Shown piece by piece: positions 1-9,103 of a stretch of 64,000 bases of DNA. The stretch is from G963674505 sp964575975 (GTDB taxonomy: Bacteria > Desulfobacterota > Desulfobacteria > Desulfobacterales > SKZT01), in assembly GCA_964575975.1 (NCBI GenBank), contig CAZNTU010000005.1:1-64000 (forward strand), written 5' to 3'. A program made the translations under genes and the position numbers. Below the pieces are notes generated by a model. It had not been told where the DNA came from. It ran no database searches and worked only from the letters and a program-made list of their open reading frames with translations. The first letter of the stretch is position 1. The number at the start of each line of letters is the position of its first letter.

Positions 1-130
1 TGTTCGTAAATATTTTTTCAAAACTATGTAAAGTGTTAAAACTAAAATCGCAGCGGGCTTCGCAACAGGCTTCAAAAAAGGTTGGAAAGGCTATGTCTGG
101 CTGCTGAAAATCCTTATCCCCATCTCTTTT

Positions 131-1012
131 TTGACCGCGCTTCTGGAATACAGCGGATTGCTGGGCCATCTGAACTTTCTGCTGGAACCGACGATGGGCT
201 TCATCCATCTTCCTCCCGCCGCCGCGCTTCCGATCATCGCGGGAATGCTAACTGGAATCTACGGCGCCGTGGCCGCTCTGACCGTGATTCCCCTTGCCAA
301 AGTCGAGATCACTCTCGTGGCGATCTTCGCGCTGATCTCGCACGCACTTATACAAGAAGGCGTCATTCAGGGCAAGAGCGGTTTGAACGGCTTCAAGGCG
401 ACCTTGATCCGGCTGACCGCCTCCGTGGTCACAGTTTGGGCGACGGGTCTTTTCCTGGTCGGCACGGGCCCCGTTTCGCCGTCGGATGCCATCGCGGTCG
501 CGGCCGACAAGCAGGCGTTCCTGCCGATGATTTTCGACTGGTCGGTCGCGGCGTTTCGATTGAGCCTGCAAATTCTCGGAATCGTCATGACGATCATGGT
601 CGCCATGGAAACGTTGAAGGCGTTCGACTTGATCCCGGCCATCGTGCGCGCGTTGAATCCCTTTTTGAGACTCATGGGGCTGGACCGGGAGACAGGTTTG
701 ATGTGGGTCGCCGCGATTTTTTTCGGAATTTCGTACGGCGCGGCGGTTATCGTGGAGGAAGCCCGGGACGGCAATTTCGACCGCCAGTCGCTGGAAAGGC
801 TTCATGTTTCCATCGGGGTAAACCATTCCATGGTGGAGGACCCCCTCTTGTTTCTGCCGTTCGGACTGAATCTTTTCTGGCTTTGGATACCGAGACTGAT
901 AACGGCCATCGCGGCCGTGCGGATTTATAACCTGTGGGTTCGAATGAGAGGAAAGGAAAACGCCAAATGGAGCGCGCCCGCGACCGACGTTTCCTTGAAA
1001 AGCCGGAACTGA
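131..1012 (+). CDS. Nucleoside recognition (Gate) domain membrane protein
   Basis: A 293-residue polytopic membrane protein with several hydrophobic helices and conserved glycine/proline loops, such as the VNHSMVEDPLLFLPFG segment near residue 230. This is typical of nucleoside-recognition/Gate proteins related to spore-maturation and nucleoside transporters, so a role in membrane transport is likely; the substrate is unknown. The first recognised start is TTG at 131, but the same frame stays open back to base 32 and encodes an N-terminal amphipathic stretch plus helix (GFKKGWKGYVWLLKILIP) that homologues normally have. The only in-frame ATG (26) is followed directly by TAA, so the true start is either a rare codon or has been damaged. 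The family call is fairly safe; the start is not. Confidence 0.72.
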   Translation: MTALLEYSGLLGHLNFLLEPTMGFIHLPPAAALPIIAGMLTGIYGAVAALTVIPLAKVEITLVAIFALISHALIQEGVIQGKSGLNGFKATLIRLTASVVTVWATGLFLVGTGPVSPSDAIAVAADKQAFLPMIFDWSVAAFRLSLQILGIVMTIMVAMETLKAFDLIPAIVRALNPFLRLMGLDRETGLMWVAAIFFGISYGAAVIVEEARDGNFDRQSLERLHVSIGVNHSMVEDPLLFLPFGLNLFWLWIPRLITAIAAVRIYNLWVRMRGKENAKWSAPATDVSLKSRN

Positions 1013-1103
1013 TCGGCGACGACGCTTTTCCCCTGGTTCCCGGCCGAATTCGGACGGAGACACCGCTTCGCTTTCGAAGGCCATTTTCCAATCCGGTCGG
1101 ATG

Positions 1104-2243
1104 TTATTCGCGATCCTGTCCCGGCTCCTTGGGGTGGTCTTTGCCTATGGCGCCCTCGTCGGCTCCGACGGGATTGAAAACGCCGCGCGAAAATCGCGCC
1201 GAAAAGAATTCCCAGATTTTTTCCGCCGCAAGTTCGTTGCCTTCCTTGTTCCAATGGGTGTCTCTTTCCTCGTAAAGACCCTTTTCGGAATTCGCGACAA
1301 ACGGACCCAGCAAATCAAGGGCAGGAATATTTCTCTCCGCCAGCCAATCGGAAAGGATCTTTTGAGGCTGCTCGAAATCATATTCGTGCCGATCGAGACC
1401 GTAATGTCGCATCACTTTTTCTCTCAAGCGACCGTTCACTTGAATTTCGTCGGGAGCCAGGACCACGAAAAAGGCCATGTTCGACCGAATAGCCCGCTCC
1501 GCCATTTTCGAAAGCAAGTCCTCGGCCCCCCGATAGCTTTCCTCCAGGAACGACGATTGGTCCTTTTTGAAGATTTCGGCGCGCTGCAATTCTATGGAAA
1601 GATAGCTTCTTTCGGAAAAGGCGCCTCCCGGCTCCTTGCATATCCGGTCCGCGAGAAGCCTTAGAAGCGACCTCCCCGCCTTTGACAGGTAAAAATAATC
1701 GGGCGAGCATCCAAACGAAAAAGGATTCCGAAGGGTTTCCCGAGTGGTCCCCAGCCAAACCCTTGTGGTGAAATCCGGGTGCGACTGCGCGATGTCGTTT
1801 CCGACGAAAAAAACCACGCACACCGTATCGACGGCCATCTCGGAGGCGTCTTTCCCAAGGAGAGCGAGATAGTTTTCGGGCCCTGCCGCAGGAATGCCCA
1901 TGTTGAAAACCTCCAGCGCCTCTCCAGTTCCTCGGGCCAATTCTCCGAATCGGAACGCGAAGTTCTCGACCATCGGAACCACTCCGAAAACAAAGGAGTC
2001 GCCGATGAAAGCCACTCTGTGGATATCTCCCGCCTTTTCCCGCCTGTGCTCTATGTCCCTGAAGCCGAAAGAATTGGTTTGTTCGCCGCCGACGGAACTT
2101 TCCGGACGCATCCGGAAACCGATGTCCGGATCGTTCGTAAAAAGCGCCGAATCCCTGGGTAAAAGAGACAACAGCCGAAAAGAAGCCTCTATCGACACAA
2201 GCGTCGCGACAACGATTAAGAGCAAGGAACGCACTGTTTTCAT
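1104..2243 (-). CDS. Membrane-anchored SGNH-hydrolase-like protein
   Basis: A 379-residue protein starting with a single N-terminal hydrophobic helix (KTVRSLLLIVVATLVSIEA), so probably anchored in the inner membrane and facing the periplasm. Near residue 75 is a GDSFVFG block I motif and near the C-terminus an RDTHWNKEG block, the Ser and Asp/His signatures of the SGNH/GDSL superfamily. Such proteins often add or remove acyl groups on cell-surface polysaccharides (AlgJ/AlgX-like relatives), but nothing here identifies the substrate. The start at 2243 was chosen because it places the helix at the N-terminus; the frame extends 24 codons further without signal character. It lies upstream-to-downstream after the histidine kinase on the same strand, 101 bp away, so the two could share a transcript. 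Confidence 0.7.
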   Translation of the reverse strand: MKTVRSLLLIVVATLVSIEASFRLLSLLPRDSALFTNDPDIGFRMRPESSVGGEQTNSFGFRDIEHRREKAGDIHRVAFIGDSFVFGVVPMVENFAFRFGELARGTGEALEVFNMGIPAAGPENYLALLGKDASEMAVDTVCVVFFVGNDIAQSHPDFTTRVWLGTTRETLRNPFSFGCSPDYFYLSKAGRSLLRLLADRICKEPGGAFSERSYLSIELQRAEIFKKDQSSFLEESYRGAEDLLSKMAERAIRSNMAFFVVLAPDEIQVNGRLREKVMRHYGLDRHEYDFEQPQKILSDWLAERNIPALDLLGPFVANSEKGLYEERDTHWNKEGNELAAEKIWEFFSARFSRGVFNPVGADEGAIGKDHPKEPGQDRE

Positions 2244-2344
2244 TCGATATCGTCCGTTTCGATTAAAACCAAGCAGAGAGACCGGCGACCGCCGGATCCT
2301 CCGGCAATATCTCATCGCATCAACTATTTATCAACTCGTTTTTG

Positions 2345-3517
2345 TCAAAGGACGGGAAAGAGAGTTTCCACGGTCGTGCCCACGCCGACTTTACTGCAGA
2401 TCCTGACGGCGCCGTTGCACTTTTTTACGATTCCGTATACGACGGAAAGTCCCATGCCCGATCGTTCGGCGAGACTTTTGGTTGTGAAGTATGGATCGAA
2501 AACCCTGTCGATCAGGGAGGGTTCGATCCCGCAACCCGAATCGGCGATTTTCAGCCTGACGTATATTCCGGGACGCAAACCGCCGGGAAAAAACGATTCC
2601 AACTCCTCTTCCCCGACAAACGAAGATTCCGCTTCGACCCTGATGGTTCCGGGAGCGCCTTGGAAACTGTTCGCGCTGTTCGAACAAATATTCGCCAGGA
2701 GGGTCTCGATCTCGGATTCGTCGGCGGCGATCATTTCATGTTCGCACGAAATTCTTTTCTTCCACCTGACGAACGGCGGCGCCGATTCTTCGATGCGTTC
2801 CATGGATTCTTCGAGCAACGGGCCTGCAAATAGCGCTGTCAAGCAAGCCCCTCTTTTGTGCGAAAAGCCGATAAGCGTGAGAATGATGTTTTTGCCTCGC
2901 AAGGCGGCGGCGCATATTTCCTCGACCGATCTTTTGAGAAAAACGTTTTGTCCGGCCTCTTCCAGGGCCATCTCGCCGTAGCCGAGGACTATGCCCAGGA
3001 TATTGTTGAAATCGTGGGCAAATCCGCCGGTAACGGTGCCTATCGCCTCCATCTTGAGATGACGGCTCGATTCCCTTTCCCGGCGCAGCAAGGGGGTAAC
3101 GTCCCTCATGACGGCCACCTTGGCCGGCATGCCCTCGTATTCAACGTCGCCGACCCTGATATCCATGGTCTCTCTCCGGCCGTTCGAACTATCGATTTCG
3201 GCCGTGAACCGATCAAGGCCCCCCGCTCTCTTCTCTTCGCCATAAAAGGCGCGGACCTGTTCCCGTTCCTCTAAGAAAACCCGATCGGGAAACAACAAGC
3301 GAAGAATTTCCTCGTCTATGCGTTCGGCAAAGCGTTCGAAGGCCTGGTTGCAATACACGATCTTTCCCGCCTGGATGATCGCGACGCAATCTTCGATGCT
3401 TTCCAAAATAGAGAGGCAGACCTTTTCCCCCGCATTCGGATTCTTCTCCGGTGCGATTCCATCGTCCGAGCCTTTGCCAAGGGCGTCCGTTCTTTCGAAC
3501 AAATCGAACTTTTTCAT
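2345..3517 (-). CDS. PAS-domain sensor histidine kinase
   Basis: A 390-residue soluble histidine kinase. A PAS domain occupies roughly residues 35-150 (SILESIEDCVAIIQAGKIVY onward). It is followed by a HisKA-type dimerisation helix with the phosphoacceptor in GFAHDFNN near residue 167, and a HATPase domain with N box (ANICSNSANS), G1 box (DSGCGIE), FDPYFTTK and G2 box (SGMGLSVVYGIVKK). No transmembrane segment is seen, so it should sense a cytoplasmic signal through PAS. The AHDFNN H-box places it with hybrid-kinase-like enzymes common in Deltaproteobacteria. No response regulator lies beside it, so it is an orphan kinase. The ATG at 3517 has a GAGG about nine bases upstream and is preferred over a TTG three codons earlier. 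Confidence 0.88.
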   Translation of the reverse strand: MKKFDLFERTDALGKGSDDGIAPEKNPNAGEKVCLSILESIEDCVAIIQAGKIVYCNQAFERFAERIDEEILRLLFPDRVFLEEREQVRAFYGEEKRAGGLDRFTAEIDSSNGRRETMDIRVGDVEYEGMPAKVAVMRDVTPLLRRERESSRHLKMEAIGTVTGGFAHDFNNILGIVLGYGEMALEEAGQNVFLKRSVEEICAAALRGKNIILTLIGFSHKRGACLTALFAGPLLEESMERIEESAPPFVRWKKRISCEHEMIAADESEIETLLANICSNSANSFQGAPGTIRVEAESSFVGEEELESFFPGGLRPGIYVRLKIADSGCGIEPSLIDRVFDPYFTTKSLAERSGMGLSVVYGIVKKCNGAVRICSKVGVGTTVETLFPVL

Positions 3518-3989
3518 GCAGAACAAACCTCGTGTTTCCGTTCAAAACGGTCGCGGGGCTCCGATTCCACGGGCGAAAAACGTCTTCGATCGCCCGCGCG
3601 CCGCCTAACGGTCCTGAATGGTTATACGTTTGCTCCAAAGATGTTTTTCTTTGGACTCGAGACGATGTTTGGGACCATAGGTACGAAAGAGAGGAAAAAA
3701 GGAGAATGCCGGCGATTCGATGGCGACAGGTCGCCGACAAGGGGCATTTGCACAAAAAAACAGGGGGTTCGAAATTCTCGGGCGATTTGGGAAATATTGT
3801 TTAATTTTCTATATCAAACATCGGGACCGACTTTCAAGCCCATATTCGATCGAAAACGCAAAGCAACCGACGCAAGAAACCATTGCATTTCAAGTCTTTC
3901 CTCATCATAATAAATCCATTGTTTCGAATTCGAACGACACATTGTCAAAGCGGAGATTCCGTATTTTTCATATCCATGAAAGGACTGGA
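3518..3989. other. Intergenic region between divergent genes
   Basis: This 472-base gap separates the leftward histidine kinase from the rightward hydroxybutyrate oligomer hydrolase and must contain promoters for both. Short open frames cross it but none has a convincing ribosome-binding site or protein-like composition. The second half (about 3790-3990) is clearly more AT-rich than the flanking genes, as expected for a promoter region. No terminator, RNA gene or repeat was recognised. Confidence 0.4.
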
Positions 3990-6026
3990 ATGAACATAAA
4001 GCCCGAATTCATTAAAGGCGAAATCGTCCGGAACATCTACGACGGCGTTGCCGACGACATTCTCACGGCGGGTCTCGGCGCATCGGGTTTGGCAAAAGCC
4101 CCGATCCAACCGGAGACCGCCGATGCGCAATCCCTAAGACGCCTCGCGATACATTCCAATTACAGGGGCTTGCTTGACACCACGCCCCAAGGCGGATTCG
4201 GGGTTTTGTACGGCCCGAACGTCGCCCCGGACGGTTCCGCGACCCAAAGCGAAGGCATGATTGGAGGCAAGGAATACCTTGCCTTTTCCGACGACGGCGC
4301 GGGAGACAGGAATGTCGGCCTCATGGTGCAAATTCCCGACAATTTCGACCCGAAAAATCCCTGCGTCGTGGCGGCCCCGTCCTCGGGTTCGCGCGGGGTT
4401 TATGCCGCCTTGCCCCTCGTGGGCGAGTGGGCCTTGAAACGCGGCTTCGCCGTGGCCTATACGGACAAGGGAACCGGAATGTTCGCCCACGATATCGACC
4501 GGGACACGATTTCCCTGATGGCCGGAGAGCGGACCGACGCGGGCAAGGCGGGAAACCGGTCGGCCTTCACCGCCAAAATCCCCTCGGGAAAGAATCCTCC
4601 GCCGCATCGAATAGCGACCAAGCACGCCCACGGCGGGCAAAACCCCGAAGCGGACTGGGGCCGGCACGTTCTTCAATCCATTCGGTTCGCCTTCTACGTG
4701 CTCAACCTCGAGGAAAACTTCGGTAAAAAACTGGATGACGGGACCGTCGTGGAAACCCTCACGCCCGAGAATACGGTCGTAATCGCCTCGGGAATTTCCA
4801 ACGGAGGAGGCGCTTCCATTCGCGCGGCCGAGCAGGATACCGATGGTTTGATCGACGGAGTCGCCGTTTCCGAGCCCAACGTATCCTCGGAATCCGCCAC
4901 GGCGGCGGCAATCCGCCAGGGAGACAAAAAATGGGATTATCCCGGCCACGGCAGAAATTTGCTCGACGTCATGACCCTTTTGAACATATACCAGCCATGC
5001 GCGAACCTGGCCTCCGAGTCGAGGGGATCGGCGCCGCTGAACCACTTGGACGAAACCCTGTGCGAGAACCGTTGCCTGGCTCTCAAAGAGAGAGGCCTGC
5101 TTTCCGGCGACTCCATCGAAGAGATGGCCGAAAACGCGCAGAAAACCATCAACGACTACGGGATTCTGGAAGACCAGAATCTCATACAACCGTCGCATTT
5201 CGCCAACTTCGTCGTGGAGGGCATCTGCGTCACTTACGCCAATGCGTACGGAAAGTTCGGCGTGGCCGACAATCTTTGCGGCTACAGTTTCGCCTGCGTC
5301 GATCCGGAAACGAAAAAGCCGGCCCCATGGCCCGAATACCAGGCGGACCGCTCTTTCGGAAACGGGACCGGAGTCCCTCCCACCGCAGGCGTGGAGTTGA
5401 TAAACGACAGGTCCAAGGAAGGTCCCGCGCTCAACCGGGAATCCGTTTCCCTTTCCGGGGCAAAGGACATGAACCTCGAAGGCGCGCTTTGCCTTCGTAG
5501 GCTTGCGGTCGGAAAGGACGAACGAGGCGGTTCCCTCCTCCCGGACGAGCGCGAAAAAAGCGAGAGAATTCTCGACGGCATTTCGAAGGCAAGGGCCACC
5601 GGCAATCTCAAAGGAATCCCGACGGTGATCGTCCACGGCAGGAACGACGCCATCCTTCCTCCGAACCACACTTCCAGATCGTACTTCGCCTTGAACAGTC
5701 TCAAGGAAAAGGAGGGAAGCAACCTCCGCTACTACGAGGTCACAAACGCCCATCACCTGGACTCCTTCAACGCCTTTCCCGGATTCGATTCCCGATACGT
5801 TCCGCTTCATCGCTATCTGATTCAGGCCTTGACCTTGGTCTACGAACACATAGTCCGCAAAAGGCCCCTTCCTCCGAGCCAAGTCGTTCGAACGACTCCT
5901 CGCGGCATCGACGGCGACGGAAAAGTCCCTCCGATTGCGAGGAAAAACGTGCCGCCGATCGCCGACGCTCCTGACGGGAAAGACCTGATCCGCTTGGCCG
6001 AAGGAAATCTTTTCGTGCCGGATTGA
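3990..6026 (+). CDS. D-(-)-3-hydroxybutyrate oligomer hydrolase
   Basis: A 678-residue protein matching the 3HB-oligomer hydrolase family (EC 3.1.1.22), which splits soluble oligomers released from polyhydroxybutyrate into 3-hydroxybutyrate monomers. Family hallmarks are the N-terminal segment GEIVRNIYDGVADDILTAGL, the GSRGVYAALP block and the ISNGGGAS sequence near residue 270 that carries the probable nucleophilic serine. A C-terminal NAHHLDSFNAFPGF block probably supplies the catalytic histidine. No signal peptide is visible from this start, suggesting an intracellular enzyme. The start at 3990 is preferred because AAGGA precedes it; the frame is open 90 codons further upstream but that part is low-complexity. 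No PHB synthase, depolymerase or phasin lies nearby, so its polymer partner is encoded elsewhere or the substrate is scavenged. Confidence 0.88.
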   Translation: MNIKPEFIKGEIVRNIYDGVADDILTAGLGASGLAKAPIQPETADAQSLRRLAIHSNYRGLLDTTPQGGFGVLYGPNVAPDGSATQSEGMIGGKEYLAFSDDGAGDRNVGLMVQIPDNFDPKNPCVVAAPSSGSRGVYAALPLVGEWALKRGFAVAYTDKGTGMFAHDIDRDTISLMAGERTDAGKAGNRSAFTAKIPSGKNPPPHRIATKHAHGGQNPEADWGRHVLQSIRFAFYVLNLEENFGKKLDDGTVVETLTPENTVVIASGISNGGGASIRAAEQDTDGLIDGVAVSEPNVSSESATAAAIRQGDKKWDYPGHGRNLLDVMTLLNIYQPCANLASESRGSAPLNHLDETLCENRCLALKERGLLSGDSIEEMAENAQKTINDYGILEDQNLIQPSHFANFVVEGICVTYANAYGKFGVADNLCGYSFACVDPETKKPAPWPEYQADRSFGNGTGVPPTAGVELINDRSKEGPALNRESVSLSGAKDMNLEGALCLRRLAVGKDERGGSLLPDEREKSERILDGISKARATGNLKGIPTVIVHGRNDAILPPNHTSRSYFALNSLKEKEGSNLRYYEVTNAHHLDSFNAFPGFDSRYVPLHRYLIQALTLVYEHIVRKRPLPPSQVVRTTPRGIDGDGKVPPIARKNVPPIADAPDGKDLIRLAEGNLFVPD

Positions 6027-6163
6027 GCAAACACGAGTTGAAACTCCGCAACGTTCCTGATAAAGGGGAGGTTGCATCGTACGTTCGAAAATGTTTGCAT
6101 GTTTCGACACGGCTTTTCGGGAAGTTTTCTGATCGTTTTCATAACCGCAATCGGGAGGTTTGC

Positions 6164-6448
6164 ATGACCGCCGGGGTAAAAGAAAAATTGGAGTACGACA
6201 AGGAAAAGGTGGACGAAGTCGCTTTGGCGCTTTTGCATCTGACGACATACGAAGGGGAACTGGGCCTGAGGGCCTGGAAAAACATCGACTTGGGAGTCCT
6301 GACCAGGTTGCACGAGAAGGGATTTATCAGCAACCCGATTACGAAGTCCAAATCGGTCGCCATCAGCGAACATGCCGCCGCCAAAGCCGAAGAGCTTTTT
6401 AAAAAGTATTTCGGTTTCCAAAGGGACACGGTAGAAAAAGCGGAATAA
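6164..6448 (+). CDS. DUF6429 family small protein
   Basis: A 94-residue soluble protein beginning MTAGVKEKLEYDKEK and containing VDEVALALLHLTTYEG, AWKNIDLGVLTRLHEKGFI and a C-terminal helix. The pattern matches the DUF6429 family of small helical proteins of unknown function. The ATG at 6164 follows a strong GGGAGG Shine-Dalgarno sequence six bases upstream; the longer frame starting at 6023 overlaps the end of the previous gene and adds nothing family-like. It is followed 13 bases later by the TatD-like gene, so the two are probably co-transcribed. The KGFISNP segment suggests a short winged-helix-like core, but no DNA-binding role is proven. Confidence 0.78.
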   Translation: MTAGVKEKLEYDKEKVDEVALALLHLTTYEGELGLRAWKNIDLGVLTRLHEKGFISNPITKSKSVAISEHAAAKAEELFKKYFGFQRDTVEKAE

Positions 6449-6461
6449 CGGCGGGGTCGGA

Positions 6462-7196
6462 ATGTCGAATCTAATAGACGGACACGCGCACCTGCACGAA
6501 ATCGATCCTATAGAGCCGGCGCTGGAAAGGGCCGCGTCGGCCGGGGTGAATCGTATCGTGGCCGTCGGCATGGACTTCGCCACGAACGAAAAAACGCTCG
6601 ATCTCGCCGGAAGATTTCCAGGCCGCGTCTTTCCGGCCATCGGCTATCATCCGTGGTCCATCGCGGAAAACGACGTGGAAAGGACCTTCGAGTTTCTGGA
6701 GTCGAACATAGAGGTCTGCGTCGCGGTCGGAGAGGTGGGTTTGGACTACAAGATCAAGGTGAAGAAGCCGTTGCAGCGCGAGGTTTTCTCGCGGATCGTC
6801 GCCCTCGCGAATAGAAAGGACAAGCCTTTGATTGTCCACACGCGCTTTTCCCACCGAAGAGCCTTCGAAATGGTGGAGGCGGCAGGCATTGAAAAAGCCG
6901 TATTCCACTGGTACAGCGGCCCGGAGGATATTCTCCTGAAAATCCTGGACGCCGGATACTATGTCTCCGCGACCCCGGCGCTGGCCCGAAGCAAGGCCCA
7001 CCGGGCGGCCATCCTCGAAGCGCCCCTCGAAAAAATCCTCGTCGAAACAGACTCCCCGGTCAAATACCAGTTCAAGACCTCCGAACCGGCTACGCTCACC
7101 GAGACGATCCGATACTTGGCCGATCTGAAAAGGATTTCAGTAGAGGAAACCGCCCGAATCACGACGGAAAACGCGGAAAATCTGTACCGCATTTAA
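6462..7196 (+). CDS. TatD family metal-dependent hydrolase
   Basis: A 244-residue TIM-barrel amidohydrolase of the TatD family, whose members are metal-dependent DNases or related phosphodiesterases. Visible metal-binding positions are H8 and H10 in DGHAHLHE, the glutamate of GEVGLDYK, the histidine of PLIVHTR, the histidine of VFHWYSG and the aspartate of LVETDSP, in the expected order. The HWYSG form of the fourth motif resembles archaeal and deltaproteobacterial TatD-like proteins rather than E. coli TatD. It is slightly shorter than the usual 255-265 residues, but all ligands are present. It sits directly after the DUF6429 gene and before a small zinc-ribbon gene. Confidence 0.88.
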   Translation: MSNLIDGHAHLHEIDPIEPALERAASAGVNRIVAVGMDFATNEKTLDLAGRFPGRVFPAIGYHPWSIAENDVERTFEFLESNIEVCVAVGEVGLDYKIKVKKPLQREVFSRIVALANRKDKPLIVHTRFSHRRAFEMVEAAGIEKAVFHWYSGPEDILLKILDAGYYVSATPALARSKAHRAAILEAPLEKILVETDSPVKYQFKTSEPATLTETIRYLADLKRISVEETARITTENAENLYRI

Positions 7197-7311
7197 AAAG
7201 CATGCTTATCATAGTTGCGCCCGATCCCGATTCGAAATACAGTCCCAAGCCCATTCCGATGTCGCATGTGCAACCTTATGATTCGGCGAAAAGGAAAGGA
7301 GGTGAGAAGCC

Positions 7312-7434
7312 ATGGCAAAATGCGGAGTTTGCGGAATGGAATTGGACAAGCAACCCAAGGTCGCACAGGACGGCAAGTGCAGCGAGTGCGGGAAAAAGCT
7401 GGAAATGGAAGAAAGCAAGAAAAAGAAAAAATAA
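7312..7434 (+). CDS. 40-residue zinc-ribbon-like protein
   Basis: A very small gene with an excellent ribosome-binding site (AAGGAGGTGAG, about six bases before the ATG at 7312). The product begins MAKCGVCGMEL and continues to KCSECGKKLEME, ending in a lysine-rich tail. The two CxxC pairs spaced about 20 residues apart are a classic four-cysteine zinc ribbon or rubredoxin-like knuckle. It is likely a tiny metal-binding or nucleic-acid-binding protein; the basic tail favours RNA or DNA contact. It follows the TatD-like gene on the same strand after 115 bases and is followed by a hairpin that may terminate transcription. Function unknown. Confidence 0.72.
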   Translation: MAKCGVCGMELDKQPKVAQDGKCSECGKKLEMEESKKKKK

Positions 7435-7463
7435 ACGAGAACGGGTACCGGTCCTTCTCGTTT
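7433..7463 (+). terminator. Possible rho-independent terminator after zinc-ribbon gene
   Basis: Nine-base arms AAACGAGAA (7433-7441) and TTCTCGTTT (7455-7463) form a perfect stem around a 13-base loop. It begins inside the stop codon of the small zinc-ribbon gene. The right arm ends in T residues, giving a short U tract. Folding and position support termination; the stem is AT-rich and the loop large. Confidence 0.5.
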
Positions 7464-7570
7464 CCGAAAAGAATGGGTGCTCGAAATTGTTATACGCCGT
7501 TTCCGGCGCAAGTGGGAGCGATTGACAAATCCGGAACGGGATAGGGTTTCTTGCTCCCCCTGCCGAAAAA

Positions 7571-7598
7571 GACCTTCGAAGTTTCGGCCTCGAAGGTC
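7571..7598 (-). terminator. Rho-independent terminator of the FAD oxidoreductase gene
   Basis: Perfect nine-base arms GACCTTCGA (7571-7579) and TCGAAGGTC (7590-7598) around a ten-base loop. Read on the minus strand the stem is followed by TTTTTC, an intrinsic-terminator layout. It lies 24 bases past the stop of the leftward FAD-dependent oxidoreductase. Confidence 0.7.
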
Positions 7599-7621
7599 TC
7601 CCACACGAGCGTAAGCCTCGG

Positions 7622-9103
7622 CTACAGCAAAACTGCTTCCTTGAATCTTTTAATTCCCGCTATCGAGCGAACCGCAAACAGAGACCCGATTATAGAACCT
7701 AAAATCCCAGGAGCCATGGCGTTTTGCCCTGCAAGGAAGAGTCCTTCCACCGGCGCCCGGTTCAATACGACGGACGACAGCAACTGGTCGTGAGACTTTT
7801 GTATCCCGTAAGCGGAGCCGCCCGGGCTGTTCACCCAGTCTCTTAGCGTCAAGGGCGTGTAGGCGTCAACGTACTCTACCGATTCGAAACGGCCCAATAC
7901 ATCCTGGGCTTCCGAAAGGAGCCCGTCCGCGCGTGAGCGTTTTCTTTCCATGTATTCCTCCCCTCTCCGTCCGGTTTTCGTGCATTCCCATCTTTTCCAC
8001 AGTTCGGATCTTCCGGAGGTCAGAACCGAGAACAAGCTTTTCCCCGCCTTGTTCGTCTTTAGAATCTGGTAATACTTGACATCCGGCAAGTCCCCCCGAT
8101 CGGTCGTTCGGATTTTAAACACGTTATGGGACAGCGGAGGGTGGCGATTCGCATCGACAAGATAGTGGGCCGCGAATATTCCATGGGAATTCTTCAATTC
8201 CGAAACTTTTCTCTTGTAGGAGGCTTTTACGGAATGTTCGGGAAGCATTCGGCACACCGTTTCCGGATGAACGGCGGCCACCACCAGCGGTGCTTCGACA
8301 ATCCTTCCCGATTTCAGTCGGACTCCAACCACTTTGCGGTTTTCCGTCAAAATGGATTCCACGGGGTCTCCTGCCAGGATTTCCCCGCCCAATTCCCCGA
8401 ATCTGTCCGCAAAGGCGTCGGCCAAGGCCGATCCTCCCCCGGAGACCCTCCAAGAAGAAAACAAGTACGAAGCCAAAGTCATGTGGTGAATGAAACAGGG
8501 ACAGACTCTCCAAGGAACGCCCAGCCAGACGGCGGGCACGCCCAGAACGCCTTTCAGCGCGGGACTGCATCCCCATTCGTCGAGAAGTTTCCCCAAGGGC
8601 TCGAAGTGGTCGAGAAGCCCGGAGTCCGAAAAGGACGAGAACAGAAAATCGAGGGAATGGATTTTTTCCGCGCATTGCCCGACTCGCTTCATGAATGCGG
8701 TTATATTTGCCCGTTCCCGGGGAAACGCCCGGCAAAGATTGTCCTCGTATGCCTGAAAACCGGCAGGAAGGTCGAATATTTCCGGGCCTCCGGGAAAAGG
8801 CGGGGAAAAGACATACCGATCGACGACTCCGTTTTCCCCCATTCTCTCCAGGACGATTTTCGAATCGATCCCCAAAAATTCGAGAAGTCTTCGCAGTACC
8901 TGCCCCTTGTCCAAGGCGCCCAAATAATGAACGCCCACTTCGCAAGAGACGCCTCCGCGCGAATAGCCTCGCATCATGCCGCCGGGTACGCGGTTCTTCT
9001 CCACCACCGTCGCGCGATACCCCAAAAGAGACAGGGCGATTCCGGCGGAAAGGCCGCCCGCGCCCGAACCTATTATCAGCACGTGGTCGCTTGATTTTGG
9101 CAC
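7622..9103 (-). CDS. Phytoene-desaturase-like FAD-dependent oxidoreductase
   Basis: A 493-residue flavoprotein of the CrtI / carotenoid isomerase / retinol saturase superfamily. The FAD-binding Rossmann motif GSGAGGLSAGIALSLLGY starts near residue 14 and is followed by EKNRVPGGMMRGY. The C-terminus carries the second flavin-contact motif (GLFLAGQNAMAPGILGSIIGS). Such enzymes desaturate, saturate or isomerise polyenes. A GTG at 9103 with AGGAAAG seven bases upstream is the best start, since it puts the Rossmann fold at the N-terminus; the longer open frame has no family signal. It is transcribed divergently from the radical SAM gene across about 320 bases, at the edge of the KS/ammonia-lyase cluster. 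A role in tailoring that cluster's polyene product is likely but inferred. Confidence 0.82.
   Translation of the reverse strand: MPKSSDHVLIIGSGAGGLSAGIALSLLGYRATVVEKNRVPGGMMRGYSRGGVSCEVGVHYLGALDKGQVLRRLLEFLGIDSKIVLERMGENGVVDRYVFSPPFPGGPEIFDLPAGFQAYEDNLCRAFPRERANITAFMKRVGQCAEKIHSLDFLFSSFSDSGLLDHFEPLGKLLDEWGCSPALKGVLGVPAVWLGVPWRVCPCFIHHMTLASYLFSSWRVSGGGSALADAFADRFGELGGEILAGDPVESILTENRKVVGVRLKSGRIVEAPLVVAAVHPETVCRMLPEHSVKASYKRKVSELKNSHGIFAAHYLVDANRHPPLSHNVFKIRTTDRGDLPDVKYYQILKTNKAGKSLFSVLTSGRSELWKRWECTKTGRRGEEYMERKRSRADGLLSEAQDVLGRFESVEYVDAYTPLTLRDWVNSPGGSAYGIQKSHDQLLSSVVLNRAPVEGLFLAGQNAMAPGILGSIIGSLFAVRSIAGIKRFKEAVLL

Noticed and set aside
3720..3989. N-terminal extension of the hydroxybutyrate oligomer hydrolase
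   Set aside because: The 90-codon extension lacks a ribosome site and is AT-rich and non-homologous, while 3990 is well placed for the family start.
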